Origin: Egibacter rhizosphaerae
GTDB lineage: Bacteria; Actinomycetota; Nitriliruptoria; Euzebyales; Egibacteraceae
DNA: 64,000 nt
Direction: 5' to 3'
NCBI RefSeq assembly: GCF_004322855.1
Contig: NZ_CP036402.1
Location: 3,038,001-3,102,000, forward strand
Shown here one piece after another: positions 34,898 to 46,391 of this stretch. Made by a program: the position numbers and the translations under genes. Every line of letters starts with the position of its first letter. The first letter of the stretch is position 1. The notes under the pieces are model-generated. The model was not told where the DNA came from, made no database searches, and saw only the letters and a program-made list of their open reading frames with translations.

Positions 34898-36573
34898 CGG
34901 CCATTCAGCTCTGGACCCTGATCTTCGTCGTCGCGAGCTTCGCCACCTACATCGGCATCGCATGGCGCAGCCGGGTCAAGGAGACCGGCGGCTTCTACGT
35001 CGCGAGCCAGGGCGTGCCGACCGTCGCCAACGGTGCCGCCGTGGCCGCGGACTGGATGAGCGCGGCCTCGTTCATCTCGATGGCGGGGCTGATCGCGTTC
35101 CTCGGTTACGACGGCGCGATCTACCTGATGGGGTGGACCGGCGGCTACGTTCTGCTCGCGCTGCTCCTGGCCCCGTACCTGCGCAAGTGGGGCAAGTACA
35201 CCGTCCCGGAGTTCGTCGGCGACCGGTTCAGCGAGACCGTGCGCACGATCTCCGCCGGGGCGGCGATCATCGTGTCGTTCACCTACGTCGTGGGGCAGAT
35301 GCGCGGTGGCGGGATCGTGTTCAGCCGCTTCCTGGACCTCTCGATCGAGGGCGGGGTGCTCGTCGCCGCGGCGATCATCTTCACCTACGCGGTCCTCGGC
35401 GGGATGAAGGGCATCACCTACACCCAGGTCGCCCAGTACACCGTGCTGATCATCGCGTACCTCATCCCGGCGGCCGCGATCGCCCAGATCTTCACCGGCG
35501 TCCCGATCCCCCAGGTCACCTTCGGGCAGGTCCTCGGTGAGCTGAACCAGCTCTCGATCGAGTTCGGGCTCGAGAGCTACACCGAGCCCTTCACGGCCCG
35601 CCCGCAGCTCGACGTCTTCCTCGTCGTGTTGTCGTTGATGGTCGGTACCGCGGGACTGCCGCACGTCATCATCCGCTTCTACACGACGCGGACGGTGCGC
35701 GGGGCACGGTACTCCGCGTTCTGGGCGCTGTTCTTCATCGCCCTGCTCTACACCGCCGCGCCGGCGGTGGGCGCGTTCGCGAAGTACAACATCCTCGACG
35801 GCGTCGGCGGCCAGGCGCCCGACGAGCTGCCCACCTGGGTGGAGTCCTGGGAAGGCACCGGCCTGATCGAGGTCGACGAGGGGGCCGACACCGTCGAGTC
35901 CATCAGCAACGATCCCGCCGACGAGCCCGACCTGTTCGTCGACAACGACATCCTCGTGCTCGCCAACCCGGAGATCGCCGGCCTGCCGGCGCCGGTGGTG
36001 GGGCTCGTCGCGGCCGGTGGAATGGCGGCGGCGATGTCGACGGCCGCCGGTCTCCTGCTCGTCATCAGCTCCTCGGTCTCGCACGACTTCTACTTCCGGC
36101 GCATCAAGCGGGGTGAGGCGAGCGAGCGCGAGAAGTTGCTGGTCGGCCGGATCGCGATGGCTGGTGCGGTGCTCATCTCGATCCTGGGAGGCATCAACCC
36201 ACCGGCGTTCGTGGCCCAGGTCGTGGCGTTCGCGTTCGGGTTGGCCGCGGCGAGCTTCTTCCCTGCGATCGTGATGGGCATCTTCTGGAAACGCTGCAAC
36301 GCCCAGGGAGCGGCCGCCGGCATGCTCGCCGGGCTCGCGTTCACGATCGCCTACATGCTCTACACGCTGGAGGTGTTCGGGCTCCAGGCGAACCCGCACG
36401 TGCTCGGCGTCAGTCCCGAGGGGATCGGCGCGATCGGTGCGCTGGTGAACTTCGTCGTGGCAATCATCGTCTCGAAGCGCACCGCGCCCCCGAGCGCGGA
36501 GCTCATGCGGATGGTCGACGGCATCCGTTACCCCGCCGAGCGGCGGCGCACCCCGACGAGGTCGTCCGGCTAG
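34894..36573 (+). CDS. Sodium/solute symporter, VC2705 subfamily
   Basis: A 559 aa SSS transporter, probably for acetate or another short-chain acid. About 13 helices; [83 protein letters not shown] and [28 protein letters not shown] mark the subfamily. An inserted acidic loop after YNILDGVGG (about 305-350) is typical of this group. It is directly upstream of acetyl-CoA synthetase on the same strand, separated by a 20-bp hairpin, which supports acetate as substrate. It is a different subfamily from the ActP-like gene 2 kb away, so the two are not a recent duplication. Confidence 0.92.
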
Positions 36574-36593
36574 CCCGGGGGTCCCACCGTCGC

Positions 36594-36642
36594 CCCTCGT
36601 CGTGGGCCCGCAGGTTCTCTACCCTGCGGGCCCCGACGAGGG
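36594..36642 (+). terminator. Long 20-bp hairpin between symporter and acs
   Basis: The left arm (36594-36614) and right arm (36623-36642) pair over 20 bp with a single bulged T at the left, around a TTCTCTAC loop. The inner half is GGGCCCGCAGG with CCTGCGGGCCC. No T-run follows. It lies 20 bases after the symporter stop and 100 bases before acs, so it may be a terminator or a partial block that sets the symporter-to-acs ratio. Confidence 0.7.
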
Positions 36643-36742
36643 ATCGGGCGCGCCGCCGGTCGGTCCTGTGCCACCGTCGGGCGCGCGAGCGGAAGAATCC
36701 ACGCAGTACAAGAGCCGACGCGGACACCAAGGAGCCCGAGCC

Positions 36743-38695
<1,953 letters not shown>

Positions 38696-38717
38696 CGCGC
38701 GACCTTTCCCCCGGGTG

Positions 38718-39374
38718 CTACCCGCCGCGGACGAGGGCGTCGAGGGCGTCGTCGATCGGGGTCTCGCCGCCGACCACCTCGAACACGTGGCCCGCGGTGC
38801 GCGGCTCGTCGAGGCAGGCCACGACCACCTCGGCGACATCGGCCCGCGGGATCGCGCCCCGCTCGACGTGGCGGTCCAGCGTGACCAACCCTGTCGCGGG
38901 CTCGTCGGTGAGCCGCCCGGGCCGGACCACGGTCCACTCCAGGTCGCTGGCCATCAGTTCCTCGTCGGCCCGGGCCTTCGCGCGCAGGTAGACGCTGAAG
39001 ACTTCATCGTCGCCCGGAGGGTCGTCGGTCCCCATCGCGCTGATCATCACGTACCGGTCGACGGGTGCCTCACCCGCGGCCTCGAGCAGCGCGGCGGCCC
39101 CGCCGTAGTCCACGGTCTCCTTGCGGGCGGCGCCGCTGCCGGGACCCGCACCGGCCGCGAACACCACCGCGTGGGCACCGCGCACGTGCTCCACCAGTGC
39201 GTCCACCGGGTCGTGCTCGACGTCGTGCGTGACCGGATCCGCGCCGTCCGCGCGCACGTCCTCGTGGTGGTCGGTGTTGCGGACGAGTCCGCGAACCCGG
39301 TCGCCGCGACGGGCGAGCCGCTGGGTGAGGTGTCGGGCGATCTGTCCATGGGCGCCGAGCACGGCGACGTCCAT
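38718..39374 (-). CDS. NAD(P)-binding SDR-like protein (NAD(P)H-binding domain)
   Basis: A 218 aa atypical short-chain dehydrogenase-like protein of the NmrA/YwnB group. It begins with the Rossmann loop MDVAVLGAHGQIARHL and has LVRNTDHHEDVRADGADPVTHDV, VVFAAGAGPGSGAARKETVDYGGAAALLEAA, DRYVMISAMGTDDP and EWTVVRPGRLTDEP. These proteins act as redox sensors or epimerase-like enzymes; the substrate is not predictable. The start at 39374 has GAGAGGGGA upstream; a longer frame overlaps the neighbouring promoter region. It is convergent with acs and divergent from the first CWB2 gene. Confidence 0.85.
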   Translation of the reverse strand: MDVAVLGAHGQIARHLTQRLARRGDRVRGLVRNTDHHEDVRADGADPVTHDVEHDPVDALVEHVRGAHAVVFAAGAGPGSGAARKETVDYGGAAALLEAAGEAPVDRYVMISAMGTDDPPGDDEVFSVYLRAKARADEELMASDLEWTVVRPGRLTDEPATGLVTLDRHVERGAIPRADVAEVVVACLDEPRTAGHVFEVVGGETPIDDALDALVRGG

Positions 39375-39640
39375 CGCGGGTCCCCTCTCGATGTGCGACC
39401 GCGGCGTTCGGGCTGACCCTTCCCGCAGCGGTGGCGCGGCAGACCCGGTGGAGACCTCGAGTACGGGTGACGCCCACACCGGTCTCCCGGTTCTGTCCCG
39501 CCTGCGACCCCGCACGGTCGGATCGTCCTGCGAGTGGTCCTTACCCTGCCCTCCGTCGACCCGTGGGCGCTGTGTGTGCTGGTGGGGCCTGCCGATCGAC
39601 GTGGCACGTGTCCGCATGCACACAACGGAAGGGAAGCTCG

Positions 39641-42088
39641 ATGCCCCGTCACCCACGGCGCGCCCTGCGGCGAGCACTGCTGCTCGCTGCGGCCTTCGCC
39701 ACCACGCTCGTGATCGCGCTCCCGGTGAGCGCACAGGGCGGTGAGAGCGCCTGGCCATCGTTCGACGCCGACTCGGGTCAGACCCGCCAGGCGGGCGAGT
39801 CGGGCCCTGTCGACCCCGGGCTCGACTGGTTCGTCGACCTCGGTGACGTGGCGACCGACGACGCGCCGGAGGGGTACACCGCCGGCCCCAACCCTGCGGG
39901 CGCCCGGATGCCGATCGTCGCGGGCGACGGCACCCTCCTGATGCGGGCCGTTAACAACGAGACCGGCGGCGACCGCGAGCTCATCGGGATCGATCCCGAC
40001 GAGGGCGACGTGCTGTGGGAGATCACCGACGTCTGGAGCAACTTCCGGGGCTGCGAGCCGGCGGTCGACTCGCAGGGGCGCGTCTGGACCGAGAACTACG
40101 GCGAGGCCGAGCAGCACGTCGTCTCCGCTCACGACGTCGCCGACGGCAGCGAGCTCACCCGTGTCGAGGCGGTACCGGAGTGCGCCGACGCGCCACTGCT
40201 GCTCGGTGGGGCGGGTGCCGACGAGCGGCTCGTGCTCTTCGGCAACGACGAGGAGCCCGGCGACCTAACGGCCATCGACGTGTCGGGTGACGACGCACAG
40301 GTCGCCTGGTCCGTCGGGACGGACGGCCTCGACCTCGACGTGGACCAGGTGCTCGGTGCGACGGGCGTGCTGACCGACGACTCGCTCATCTTCGCGGGGC
40401 GCACGGGTGAGGCCGTCGTGCTCGTGGAGCTCGCGCTCAGCGACGGCGAGGAACAGGCCCGTGCGGAGATCGAGGCGCCCGAGCCCGAGGACCGCGACGA
40501 GCCGATCGACGTGGCCGACTACGACGAGTTCGAGTGGCTGCTCGCCGACGATCTCCTCGTCGTTACCCCCCGTGGTGGCAGCCTCGCCGAGGGCCGAAGC
40601 GAGATCATCGGCCACCTGCTCGCCTACGACGTGAGCAACGGCCTGCCCGACGAGCCGACCTGGGACCGACCCGAGCCCGACGAGTCGATGTACCGCGATC
40701 TCGTCCTGGGCGACGGGGTGGCGCTCACGAGCACGAGCGGCTCGGGCTCGGTCTTCGCCGTGTCGCTCGAGGACGGCTCGGACGCCTTCAACCCCGATCT
40801 CGCGCGGCTGGACGCCGACGCAGGTCTCACCGACGCCGACGGTGCGGCCTTCGCCCGCCGCCGTGAGAGCGGCGGGACGGGGTGGTTGTTGACCTCCACC
40901 GGGCCGCAGGGCGACGAGCGCTGGACGATCGACGCCGATCGGGTCCGGGAGGTCGTCGTCGACGAGGTGGACGGTTTCGACGATGCCGACGACATCGACT
41001 ACGGCCACGGCAACCTGTCGCTCGGCCCGATCGACAACGACGGGACGCTCTACGCGATGAGCCGCCGGAGCGGCGGGCTCCTCGCGATCGACGGCTCCGG
41101 GGGCCTCGCCGAGGAGCCGCCCGAGGACGACGACGAGGACCAGATCGGGGGCGCGGACCGGTACGACACCGCGGACCAGCTGGCCGAGGAGTTCGACGCC
41201 GCCGAGACGGTGGTCATCGCCCGCGGTGACGACTTCCCCGATGCGCTGGCGGGCTCACCGCTGGCGTCGTACCTCGACGCGCCCATCCTCCTGAGCCGTC
41301 CCGGTGGGCTCAGCGATGGCACGCTCGCGCAGATCGACCGCCTAGGCGCCGATGAGGCGCGCCTGCTCGGCGGTGAGGCGGCTCTGTCGGCGGAGGTGGA
41401 GGCTCAGCTCGGGGCCGCGGGACTCTCGGTCGAGCGCTACGACGGGGCGAACCGGTGGGACACCGCGGCGCTGATCGCCGAGGACCTGCCCGTCGACGAC
41501 GCCGCGTTCGTCGCGCGGGGCATCGACCCCGATGACCCCACCAGCGGGTGGGAGGACGCCGTCGCGGTGTCCGCCCTGGCGGCGTTCACCGAGGCGCCGA
41601 TCCTGCTGACCGCGACCGACGCGCTGCCGGGCGACACCGCGGACGCGCTGCAGGGCCGGGCGGATGTGGACATCGTTGGCGGCAGTGCCGTGGTCTCGTC
41701 GAGTGTGGAGTCCGAGATCGACGACCTCGTCAGCGGGGATCCCGGCCGGTTGGCCGGCGCGGACCGGTGGGCGACCTCGGGAGGGATCGCCGACGCGTCG
41801 GTGAACGCCGGCATGGACCCGTCCACGGTGTGGCTCGCGACGGGGCTCAACTTCCCCGACTCGTTGGCGGCGGCACCGGTGGTCGGTGCCACCTCGGCGG
41901 AGCTCGCCGGTCGGTCCGGCGGCGTGTTGTTGCTCGTCAACGGCGATGACCTGTCCCGCTCGCCAGCCAGCGAGCAGTGGTTGCAGGCCAACGCGGGTGG
42001 CATCGATCGCGTTCGCGCAGTGGGCGGCACCGCGGTGGTGAGCCCCGAGGCGCTGGACGGCGCGCGGGACGCCGCCGGCGTCGAGTAG
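39641..42088 (+). CDS. Secreted beta-propeller protein with C-terminal CWB2 repeats
   Basis: An 815 aa exported protein. The signal peptide (MPRHPRRALRRALLLAAAFATTL... ending PVSAQG) is followed by a PQQ-like beta-propeller region (residues about 30-490: GDGTLLMRAVNN, LIGIDPDEGDVLWEITDVW, DGTLYAMSRRSGGLLAIDG). Three cell-wall-binding 2 repeats then begin at IGGADRYDTADQL (about 503), YDGANRWDTAALI and LAGADRWATSGGI. CWB2 domains anchor proteins to the cell surface. The whole protein is strongly acidic. GGAAGGGAAG precedes the ATG; the frame from 39431 is rejected. A strong stem-loop follows. Its neighbour has the same modules in the opposite order. Confidence 0.87.
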   Translation: MPRHPRRALRRALLLAAAFATTLVIALPVSAQGGESAWPSFDADSGQTRQAGESGPVDPGLDWFVDLGDVATDDAPEGYTAGPNPAGARMPIVAGDGTLLMRAVNNETGGDRELIGIDPDEGDVLWEITDVWSNFRGCEPAVDSQGRVWTENYGEAEQHVVSAHDVADGSELTRVEAVPECADAPLLLGGAGADERLVLFGNDEEPGDLTAIDVSGDDAQVAWSVGTDGLDLDVDQVLGATGVLTDDSLIFAGRTGEAVVLVELALSDGEEQARAEIEAPEPEDRDEPIDVADYDEFEWLLADDLLVVTPRGGSLAEGRSEIIGHLLAYDVSNGLPDEPTWDRPEPDESMYRDLVLGDGVALTSTSGSGSVFAVSLEDGSDAFNPDLARLDADAGLTDADGAAFARRRESGGTGWLLTSTGPQGDERWTIDADRVREVVVDEVDGFDDADDIDYGHGNLSLGPIDNDGTLYAMSRRSGGLLAIDGSGGLAEEPPEDDDEDQIGGADRYDTADQLAEEFDAAETVVIARGDDFPDALAGSPLASYLDAPILLSRPGGLSDGTLAQIDRLGADEARLLGGEAALSAEVEAQLGAAGLSVERYDGANRWDTAALIAEDLPVDDAAFVARGIDPDDPTSGWEDAVAVSALAAFTEAPILLTATDALPGDTADALQGRADVDIVGGSAVVSSSVESEIDDLVSGDPGRLAGADRWATSGGIADASVNAGMDPSTVWLATGLNFPDSLAAAPVVGATSAELAGRSGGVLLLVNGDDLSRSPASEQWLQANAGGIDRVRAVGGTAVVSPEALDGARDAAGVE

Positions 42089-42103
42089 CGCAACCTCGCA
42101 GGA

Positions 42104-42139
42104 ACGAGCGGGCGGCACCCTCGGGTGCCGCCCGCTCGT
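42104..42139 (+). terminator. Strong stem-loop terminator after first CWB2 gene
   Basis: The arms ACGAGCGGGCGGCACCC (42104-42120) and its exact complement (42123-42139) form a stem of at least 16 bp closed by a CTCG loop, starting 15 bases after the stop codon. There is no T-run, as is common in GC-rich actinobacteria. Confidence 0.75.
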
Positions 42140-42518
42140 CGGTGGGGCCGCGGGCGCCGGAATCGCGACCGCGACTCCCCCGACGGGACACGCCGGCGGG
42201 GTGGCGTGGCGGCCGAGTCGAGCCTCCCGGGAGCCGCGGGGCGCTTGGTCGGAACGGAGTCTCCCGCTCGTGTCCCACCCGGGAGCATGTTCTGTTCCGA
42301 CTTTCCGGCACGGGCGGGTTACGTTCCGTTGGCTGCTCGCGATAGGCGGACGCGATCGACGTGTCCGACTCGGCGGTTCGCCGGAGATGCCACGCCGTAA
42401 GCCGCGGGTCGCTCGGGATCTCGGAAGGCCTCGGGAATCGATGTTCGGCGCGGTGAGCGTATGCGGGTCTGGCGAGTGCATGCGGGTCAGGTGTGGTCAG
42501 CAGGAAGGGAGATTGCAG
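42140..42518. other. Upstream region of second CWB2 gene
   Basis: About 380 bases without a gene. It contains the promoter and leader of the second CWB2 gene. Some of it is locally less GC-rich (GAGCATGTTCTGTTCCGACT; GGGTTACGTTCCGTTGGCTG near 42315). Near 42470-42500 there are GCATGCGGGTC and GTATGCGGGTC direct repeats. I could not assign a -35/-10 pair or a riboswitch. Confidence 0.4.
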
Positions 42519-45200
42519 ATGGTCGCGAGGTTGAGGTTAGGCAATCCGGTAACCATGCCACGAAGTTTCTTCGTGCTGGCGGGGTTGGTGCTGTTGTTGG
42601 GATTGGTGGCCGTGCCCGCCCACGCCGACGACGGTGACGCGGCTCGCAGCTCGGGCGCGGACCGCTTCGAAACGGCCGCGCAGGTGTCGAGTGACGTCTT
42701 CGATCCGGGTGAGGTCGATCGCGCCTACCTGGCCACTGGCTTCGAGTTCGCGGACGCCTTGACCGCGGGTGGGCCCGCGGCCGTGGACGGCTCTCCGGTG
42801 TTGCTGACCCGGGAGGACCGGTTGCCGCAGGCGACCGCGGACGAGCTGGATCGGCTCGGCGTCGACGAGCTCGTCGCGGTCGGCGGGAGCGCGGCGATCG
42901 ACGACGCGGTCCTGGACGAGGCGGAGCAGCATGTGGGCAGCGTGTCGCGCGTGTGGGGCCAGAACCGGTACGAGACGGCCTCCGAGCTCGCCACCCAGCT
43001 CTTCGACGCGGACGACGTGGACGCCGTGTACGTGGCTTACGGTGAGGACTTCGCCGACGCGCTGTCGGCGGTGACCGCCGCGGCCCGCTTCGACGCCCCC
43101 TTGCTGTTGACCGGCCAGGCCTCCCTGCCGGCGACCTCCTCCGACGCCCTCGACCAGCTCGATCCCGATCGGGTCGTGCTCGCCGGCGGCACCGCGGTCA
43201 TCGACCAAGGGGTCGAGGCGGAGCTGGAGGAGATGGGCATCGAGGTCGACCGCCAGTCGGGCGCCAACCGGTTCCAGACCGCCGCGACGCTCGCGAGGGA
43301 GCACTTCCTCGGCGCCCGGGAGATCGTGTTGGCCAACGGCCTGGACTTCCCGGACGCGATCCCCGGTGCCGCCGCGGCCGCACGCCTCGGCTCGCCGCTG
43401 TTGCTGGTCACCCAGAACGACCTGCCTGCGGTGACGTCGTCGACGATCCAGGACCTCAACCCGCGGCAGGTGCGCGTCATCGGCGGGAGCGCGGTCGTGT
43501 CCCCGGACGTGGCGCACGACGCCGGCGCCGTCGAGCGCACCGCCCTTGCCCCAGGCGAGGTCCCCGACTTCGCGTTCCTGCGGTTCGACTCGAGCGCGAG
43601 CCCGACGATCCGCAGCGCCGCGGTCGGCACGTTCGACGGTTCGGTCGAGGAACTCAGCAACTCGCATCCCGAGGAGCAGCACTCCCCGAGCGCGTTCTCG
43701 CCGGACGGCGAGTGGTTGCTGTACCGCAGGGCCGCCGAACCCGGCGTGGCTGAGGAGGACGTCGAGGAGCAGGTCCGCCTCGTGTCCGTCGAGGAGGGCT
43801 CGGCGTCGACCCGCATCCTCTCCGACGGGGACGAGCGGGACTGCAGCCTGAGCAACCTGCACTTCGACCCCACCGGTGAGCAGGTCGCGTTCGTCTGCGA
43901 GGACGCTGCCGACGACGACGCCGAGTCGATCGGCATCAGCGATCTCGACGGGGACACGACCTGGATCGACGACGCGGCCTTCCAGCAGGTGCGCATCGGT
44001 GAGGGCGGCGAGCTGTTCGTCGTGCGGGACGCAGGTGACGGCGAGGAGCTGCGCGAGCGCGACCTGACCAGCCCCGAGGCCGAGGGTGACCTGATCCACA
44101 GCGTTGACGAGGGCACGCTGCAGAACCTGCAGGTGTCCGACGACGGGTCGCAGATCGCCATGACGCACGTGCGCGGTGACAGCACCACGCGCGGCGACGA
44201 TGCCTCGATCCTGGTGATCGACCTCGACACGGGGAGCGTCACCGAGCTGCTGGCCGACGCCGACGGCGACGCGGCGATGGACGAGCACCAGCTGCGTGAC
44301 TGGCACCCCGACGGTGACCAGGTGCTGGTGGCCACCGGTGGGTACGACGGCAGCGGCGAGTCGACGCTGCGGCTGGTCAGCATCGCTGACGACACCGACC
44401 AGACGATCGTCGCCGAGCCCCGCCATCTTGATGAGGACACCATCAACCGCGCCGAGGTCAGCCCCGACGGCGGCTTCGTGTTCTACAGCAACCCCAACCG
44501 CTCGGGCAGCGTCTTCAATCGGCCCTCGGTGTGGCTGTACGACCTCGAGTCGGAGCAGCGCACCACCGTCGACCTGCCCAGCGGGTTCGGTGGGCCCGGC
44601 CTGCCGCTGCTCAACCCGGCGGCCTTTGCCGATGGTGGCCCGAACATCGCCACCTCGAGCGAGTGCTTCGAGACCGACACCGGCACCACGTTCGACGGCT
44701 CCAACCAGGCGGTCGACGAGCCGCGCGCGGACGTCGTCGAGGTTTGCGTCGAGTACGGGGCGGACGAGGTCGAGATCAGCACGCAGGTGGATGAGCCCAC
44801 GGATCCGCTGTCGGACGCCGGCTGGGCCCAGGCCCCGGACGACTCGGACGCGCCGTGGACGTCGGTCGTGCACGACCTGAACGTGACCGGCGAGGAGTTC
44901 GGACCGACCAACTACTCGGTGACGTACCGTCTCATCGAGTTCGAGGGGACCGAGCGGCTCGACGTCCGCGTCGACAACCACGACGAGAACATCGCGGAGT
45001 GGTGCACCGACGACAGTGACGGGAGCTACGAGGACGGCTGGTACGTCGTGACCCTCGGCACCGACGAGTGCTTCGACGAGCCGGACAGCATAGGGGTCAG
45101 TACCCTGATGACCTACCGCACGGGCCCGAGCGCCGATGCGTTCGCCAGGGACCGGCATCCCGGTCAGGACGGCTTCTTCGACGCGGTCGCCGCTCCCTGA
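42519..45200 (+). CDS. Secreted protein with N-terminal CWB2 repeats and TolB-like propeller
   Basis: An 893 aa exported protein. After a signal peptide (cleavage near VPAHA|DDG, about residue 37), three CWB2 repeats occupy residues about 40-340, starting at SSGADRFETAAQV, WGQNRYETASELA and QSGANRFQTAATLA; IGGSAVV-type ends are visible. A PD40/TolB-like propeller follows (FSPDGEWLLYRR, FDPTGEQVAFVCED, VSDDGSQIAMTHV, WHPDGDQVLVATGG, VSPDGGFVFYSNPNR). A C-terminal domain of about 150 residues contains two Cys pairs (SSECFETD/VEVCVEYG and AEWCTDD/TDECFDEP). The ATG at 42519 has AGGAAGGGAG upstream. It is highly acidic. Anchoring to the envelope with an outward propeller is inferred. Confidence 0.87.
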   Translation: MVARLRLGNPVTMPRSFFVLAGLVLLLGLVAVPAHADDGDAARSSGADRFETAAQVSSDVFDPGEVDRAYLATGFEFADALTAGGPAAVDGSPVLLTREDRLPQATADELDRLGVDELVAVGGSAAIDDAVLDEAEQHVGSVSRVWGQNRYETASELATQLFDADDVDAVYVAYGEDFADALSAVTAAARFDAPLLLTGQASLPATSSDALDQLDPDRVVLAGGTAVIDQGVEAELEEMGIEVDRQSGANRFQTAATLAREHFLGAREIVLANGLDFPDAIPGAAAAARLGSPLLLVTQNDLPAVTSSTIQDLNPRQVRVIGGSAVVSPDVAHDAGAVERTALAPGEVPDFAFLRFDSSASPTIRSAAVGTFDGSVEELSNSHPEEQHSPSAFSPDGEWLLYRRAAEPGVAEEDVEEQVRLVSVEEGSASTRILSDGDERDCSLSNLHFDPTGEQVAFVCEDAADDDAESIGISDLDGDTTWIDDAAFQQVRIGEGGELFVVRDAGDGEELRERDLTSPEAEGDLIHSVDEGTLQNLQVSDDGSQIAMTHVRGDSTTRGDDASILVIDLDTGSVTELLADADGDAAMDEHQLRDWHPDGDQVLVATGGYDGSGESTLRLVSIADDTDQTIVAEPRHLDEDTINRAEVSPDGGFVFYSNPNRSGSVFNRPSVWLYDLESEQRTTVDLPSGFGGPGLPLLNPAAFADGGPNIATSSECFETDTGTTFDGSNQAVDEPRADVVEVCVEYGADEVEISTQVDEPTDPLSDAGWAQAPDDSDAPWTSVVHDLNVTGEEFGPTNYSVTYRLIEFEGTERLDVRVDNHDENIAEWCTDDSDGSYEDGWYVVTLGTDECFDEPDSIGVSTLMTYRTGPSADAFARDRHPGQDGFFDAVAAP

Positions 45201-45226
45201 TCGGCCACGCTCGACCAGCGCAGGCG

Positions 45227-45256
45227 AACGGGGCGCCCTGAACGGGGCGCCCCGTT
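45227..45256 (+). terminator. Terminator after second CWB2 gene
   Basis: AACGGGGCGCCC (45227-45238) and GGGCGCCCCGTT (45245-45256) form a 12-bp perfect stem around TGAACG, followed by TTCGCT. It lies 27 bases after the stop codon and could act on both this gene and the convergent HAD gene. Confidence 0.75.
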
Positions 45257-45331
45257 TCGCTGTCAGCGTCCCGAGCCTCCGACGTGGCTCTCGGGCCCCG
45301 GTGCGCCCGGTGCGGTGCGCCGAGTCGGCGC

Positions 45332-46195
45332 TCAGCAGGCCCCGCTGTCGAGCAACTCGGCGAGCGAGCTGACCACGTGATCGGCGTCGTCGGGGCCCGC
45401 GACGCCGAGAGGGTCCACGGCGATGGTCACGCACCCGCGGGCGCGCGCCGGCGCGATGTCGTTGCGCAGGTTGTCGCCGACGACGGCGACCCGCTCGGGG
45501 GGATAGTCGGTGAGCAGCCGGTCGAGCACCTTGTCGAGGCCCTCGGGTTTGCCCGCGCCGAAGTGGACCTCGTCGAACGCGTCGCCGATCCCGAGCCGCT
45601 CGAGCAGAGGCGCTGCCAGCTCGTCCGGCGTGTTGCTCAGGAGGACGCGGTACGTCCCCGGCGGGAGCGAGTCGGCGACCCGTCGGGCCAGCGCCTGTCC
45701 GGGAAGGTCCACGGAAGGGTCGACCATGTTGGCCCGGACCCGTCGGAAGGCCTCGGCCTCCGACGCGCGCGAGATGCCGGCGCGGCGGATCGCCGCACGC
45801 GCGATCTGCCAGCCGTCGCCCAGGTAGACGAAGTCCTCGGGGGGCGGCGCGGAGGGACGTGGCTCGCCCTCCCACGTCGCGACCTCCTCCGGGGCGTTCA
45901 GTCCCCCAGGCCGCACCTCGTCGCGGGCGTCGTCGTAGAGCGCGCCCAGCGGCACGGAGTGCTCGCCGGCGAGGATCGTTCGGGCGTCGTCGGCCGCACG
46001 GGCCCCGGCCTCGCCCGCGACCTCGACCAAGCAGTCGAGATGGGTCTCCAGGAACCCCTCGTCCTCGTGCAGCGTCCCGTCGAGGTCGAGGACCAGGGCC
46101 GTGATGCCGTCGGGCCATCCCCTGCCGGTCGTCGCTCGATCGTGGTCCTGGGTCACCGGTCGCACCACCTTCGCTCGCCTGTTGGGGGACGCCAC
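45332..46195 (-). CDS. HAD-superfamily hydrolase
   Basis: A 287 aa haloacid-dehalogenase-type phosphatase. Motif I is LVLDLDGTLHEDEG (nucleophile Asp plus acid Asp), motif II LLSNTPDELAAPLL (Ser/Thr), the motif III Lys is in GAGKPEGLDKVL, and motif IV is VAVVGDNLRNDIAPA. The cap is a C1 helical insertion (about 50-180), as in phosphoglycolate phosphatase or YjjG-like enzymes. The substrate is unclear. The start is GTG 46195 by frame length; an internal start near VVRPVTQ is possible, since the first 25 residues are not conserved-looking. It is convergent with the second CWB2 gene and divergent from trpS. Confidence 0.82.
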   Translation of the reverse strand: MASPNRRAKVVRPVTQDHDRATTGRGWPDGITALVLDLDGTLHEDEGFLETHLDCLVEVAGEAGARAADDARTILAGEHSVPLGALYDDARDEVRPGGLNAPEEVATWEGEPRPSAPPPEDFVYLGDGWQIARAAIRRAGISRASEAEAFRRVRANMVDPSVDLPGQALARRVADSLPPGTYRVLLSNTPDELAAPLLERLGIGDAFDEVHFGAGKPEGLDKVLDRLLTDYPPERVAVVGDNLRNDIAPARARGCVTIAVDPLGVAGPDDADHVVSSLAELLDSGAC

Positions 46196-46253
46196 AGGTT
46201 AGTGGCAGCGTGAACGCTCCAGTGCCGCGGGAGGGGTTGTGCACATGGGCGGA

Positions 46254-46317
46254 TTGACACCCGTGCGTGGCCGGTTTACGAGGGCGGACTGACACTCGTG
46301 CACGGCCGGCTTACGAT
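46254..46317 (+). promoter_or_regulatory. Tandemly duplicated promoter for trpS
   Basis: A 35-bp unit is repeated: copy 1 has TTGACA (46254-46259), a 17-base spacer and TACGAG (46277-46282); copy 2 has CTGACA (46289-46294), a 17-base spacer and TACGAT (46312-46317). The spacers differ at only three positions (CCGTGCGTGGCCGG versus TCGTGCACGGCCGG). Both point towards trpS, whose start is 75 bases further on. Copy 1 has the better -35, copy 2 the better -10. Confidence 0.75.
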
Positions 46318-46391
46318 GCGGTGAGGTGCACGGTCGGCGGGCACGGTGGCGCCACCCGCCTCGACAGGCAGCCCAACGGAGGAGCAGCGCG

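Noticed and set aside
42140-42518. c-di-AMP (ydaO) riboswitch before the second CWB2 gene
   Set aside because: Actinobacterial cell-wall genes sometimes have it, but I could not find the conserved ydaO core sequences in the leader.
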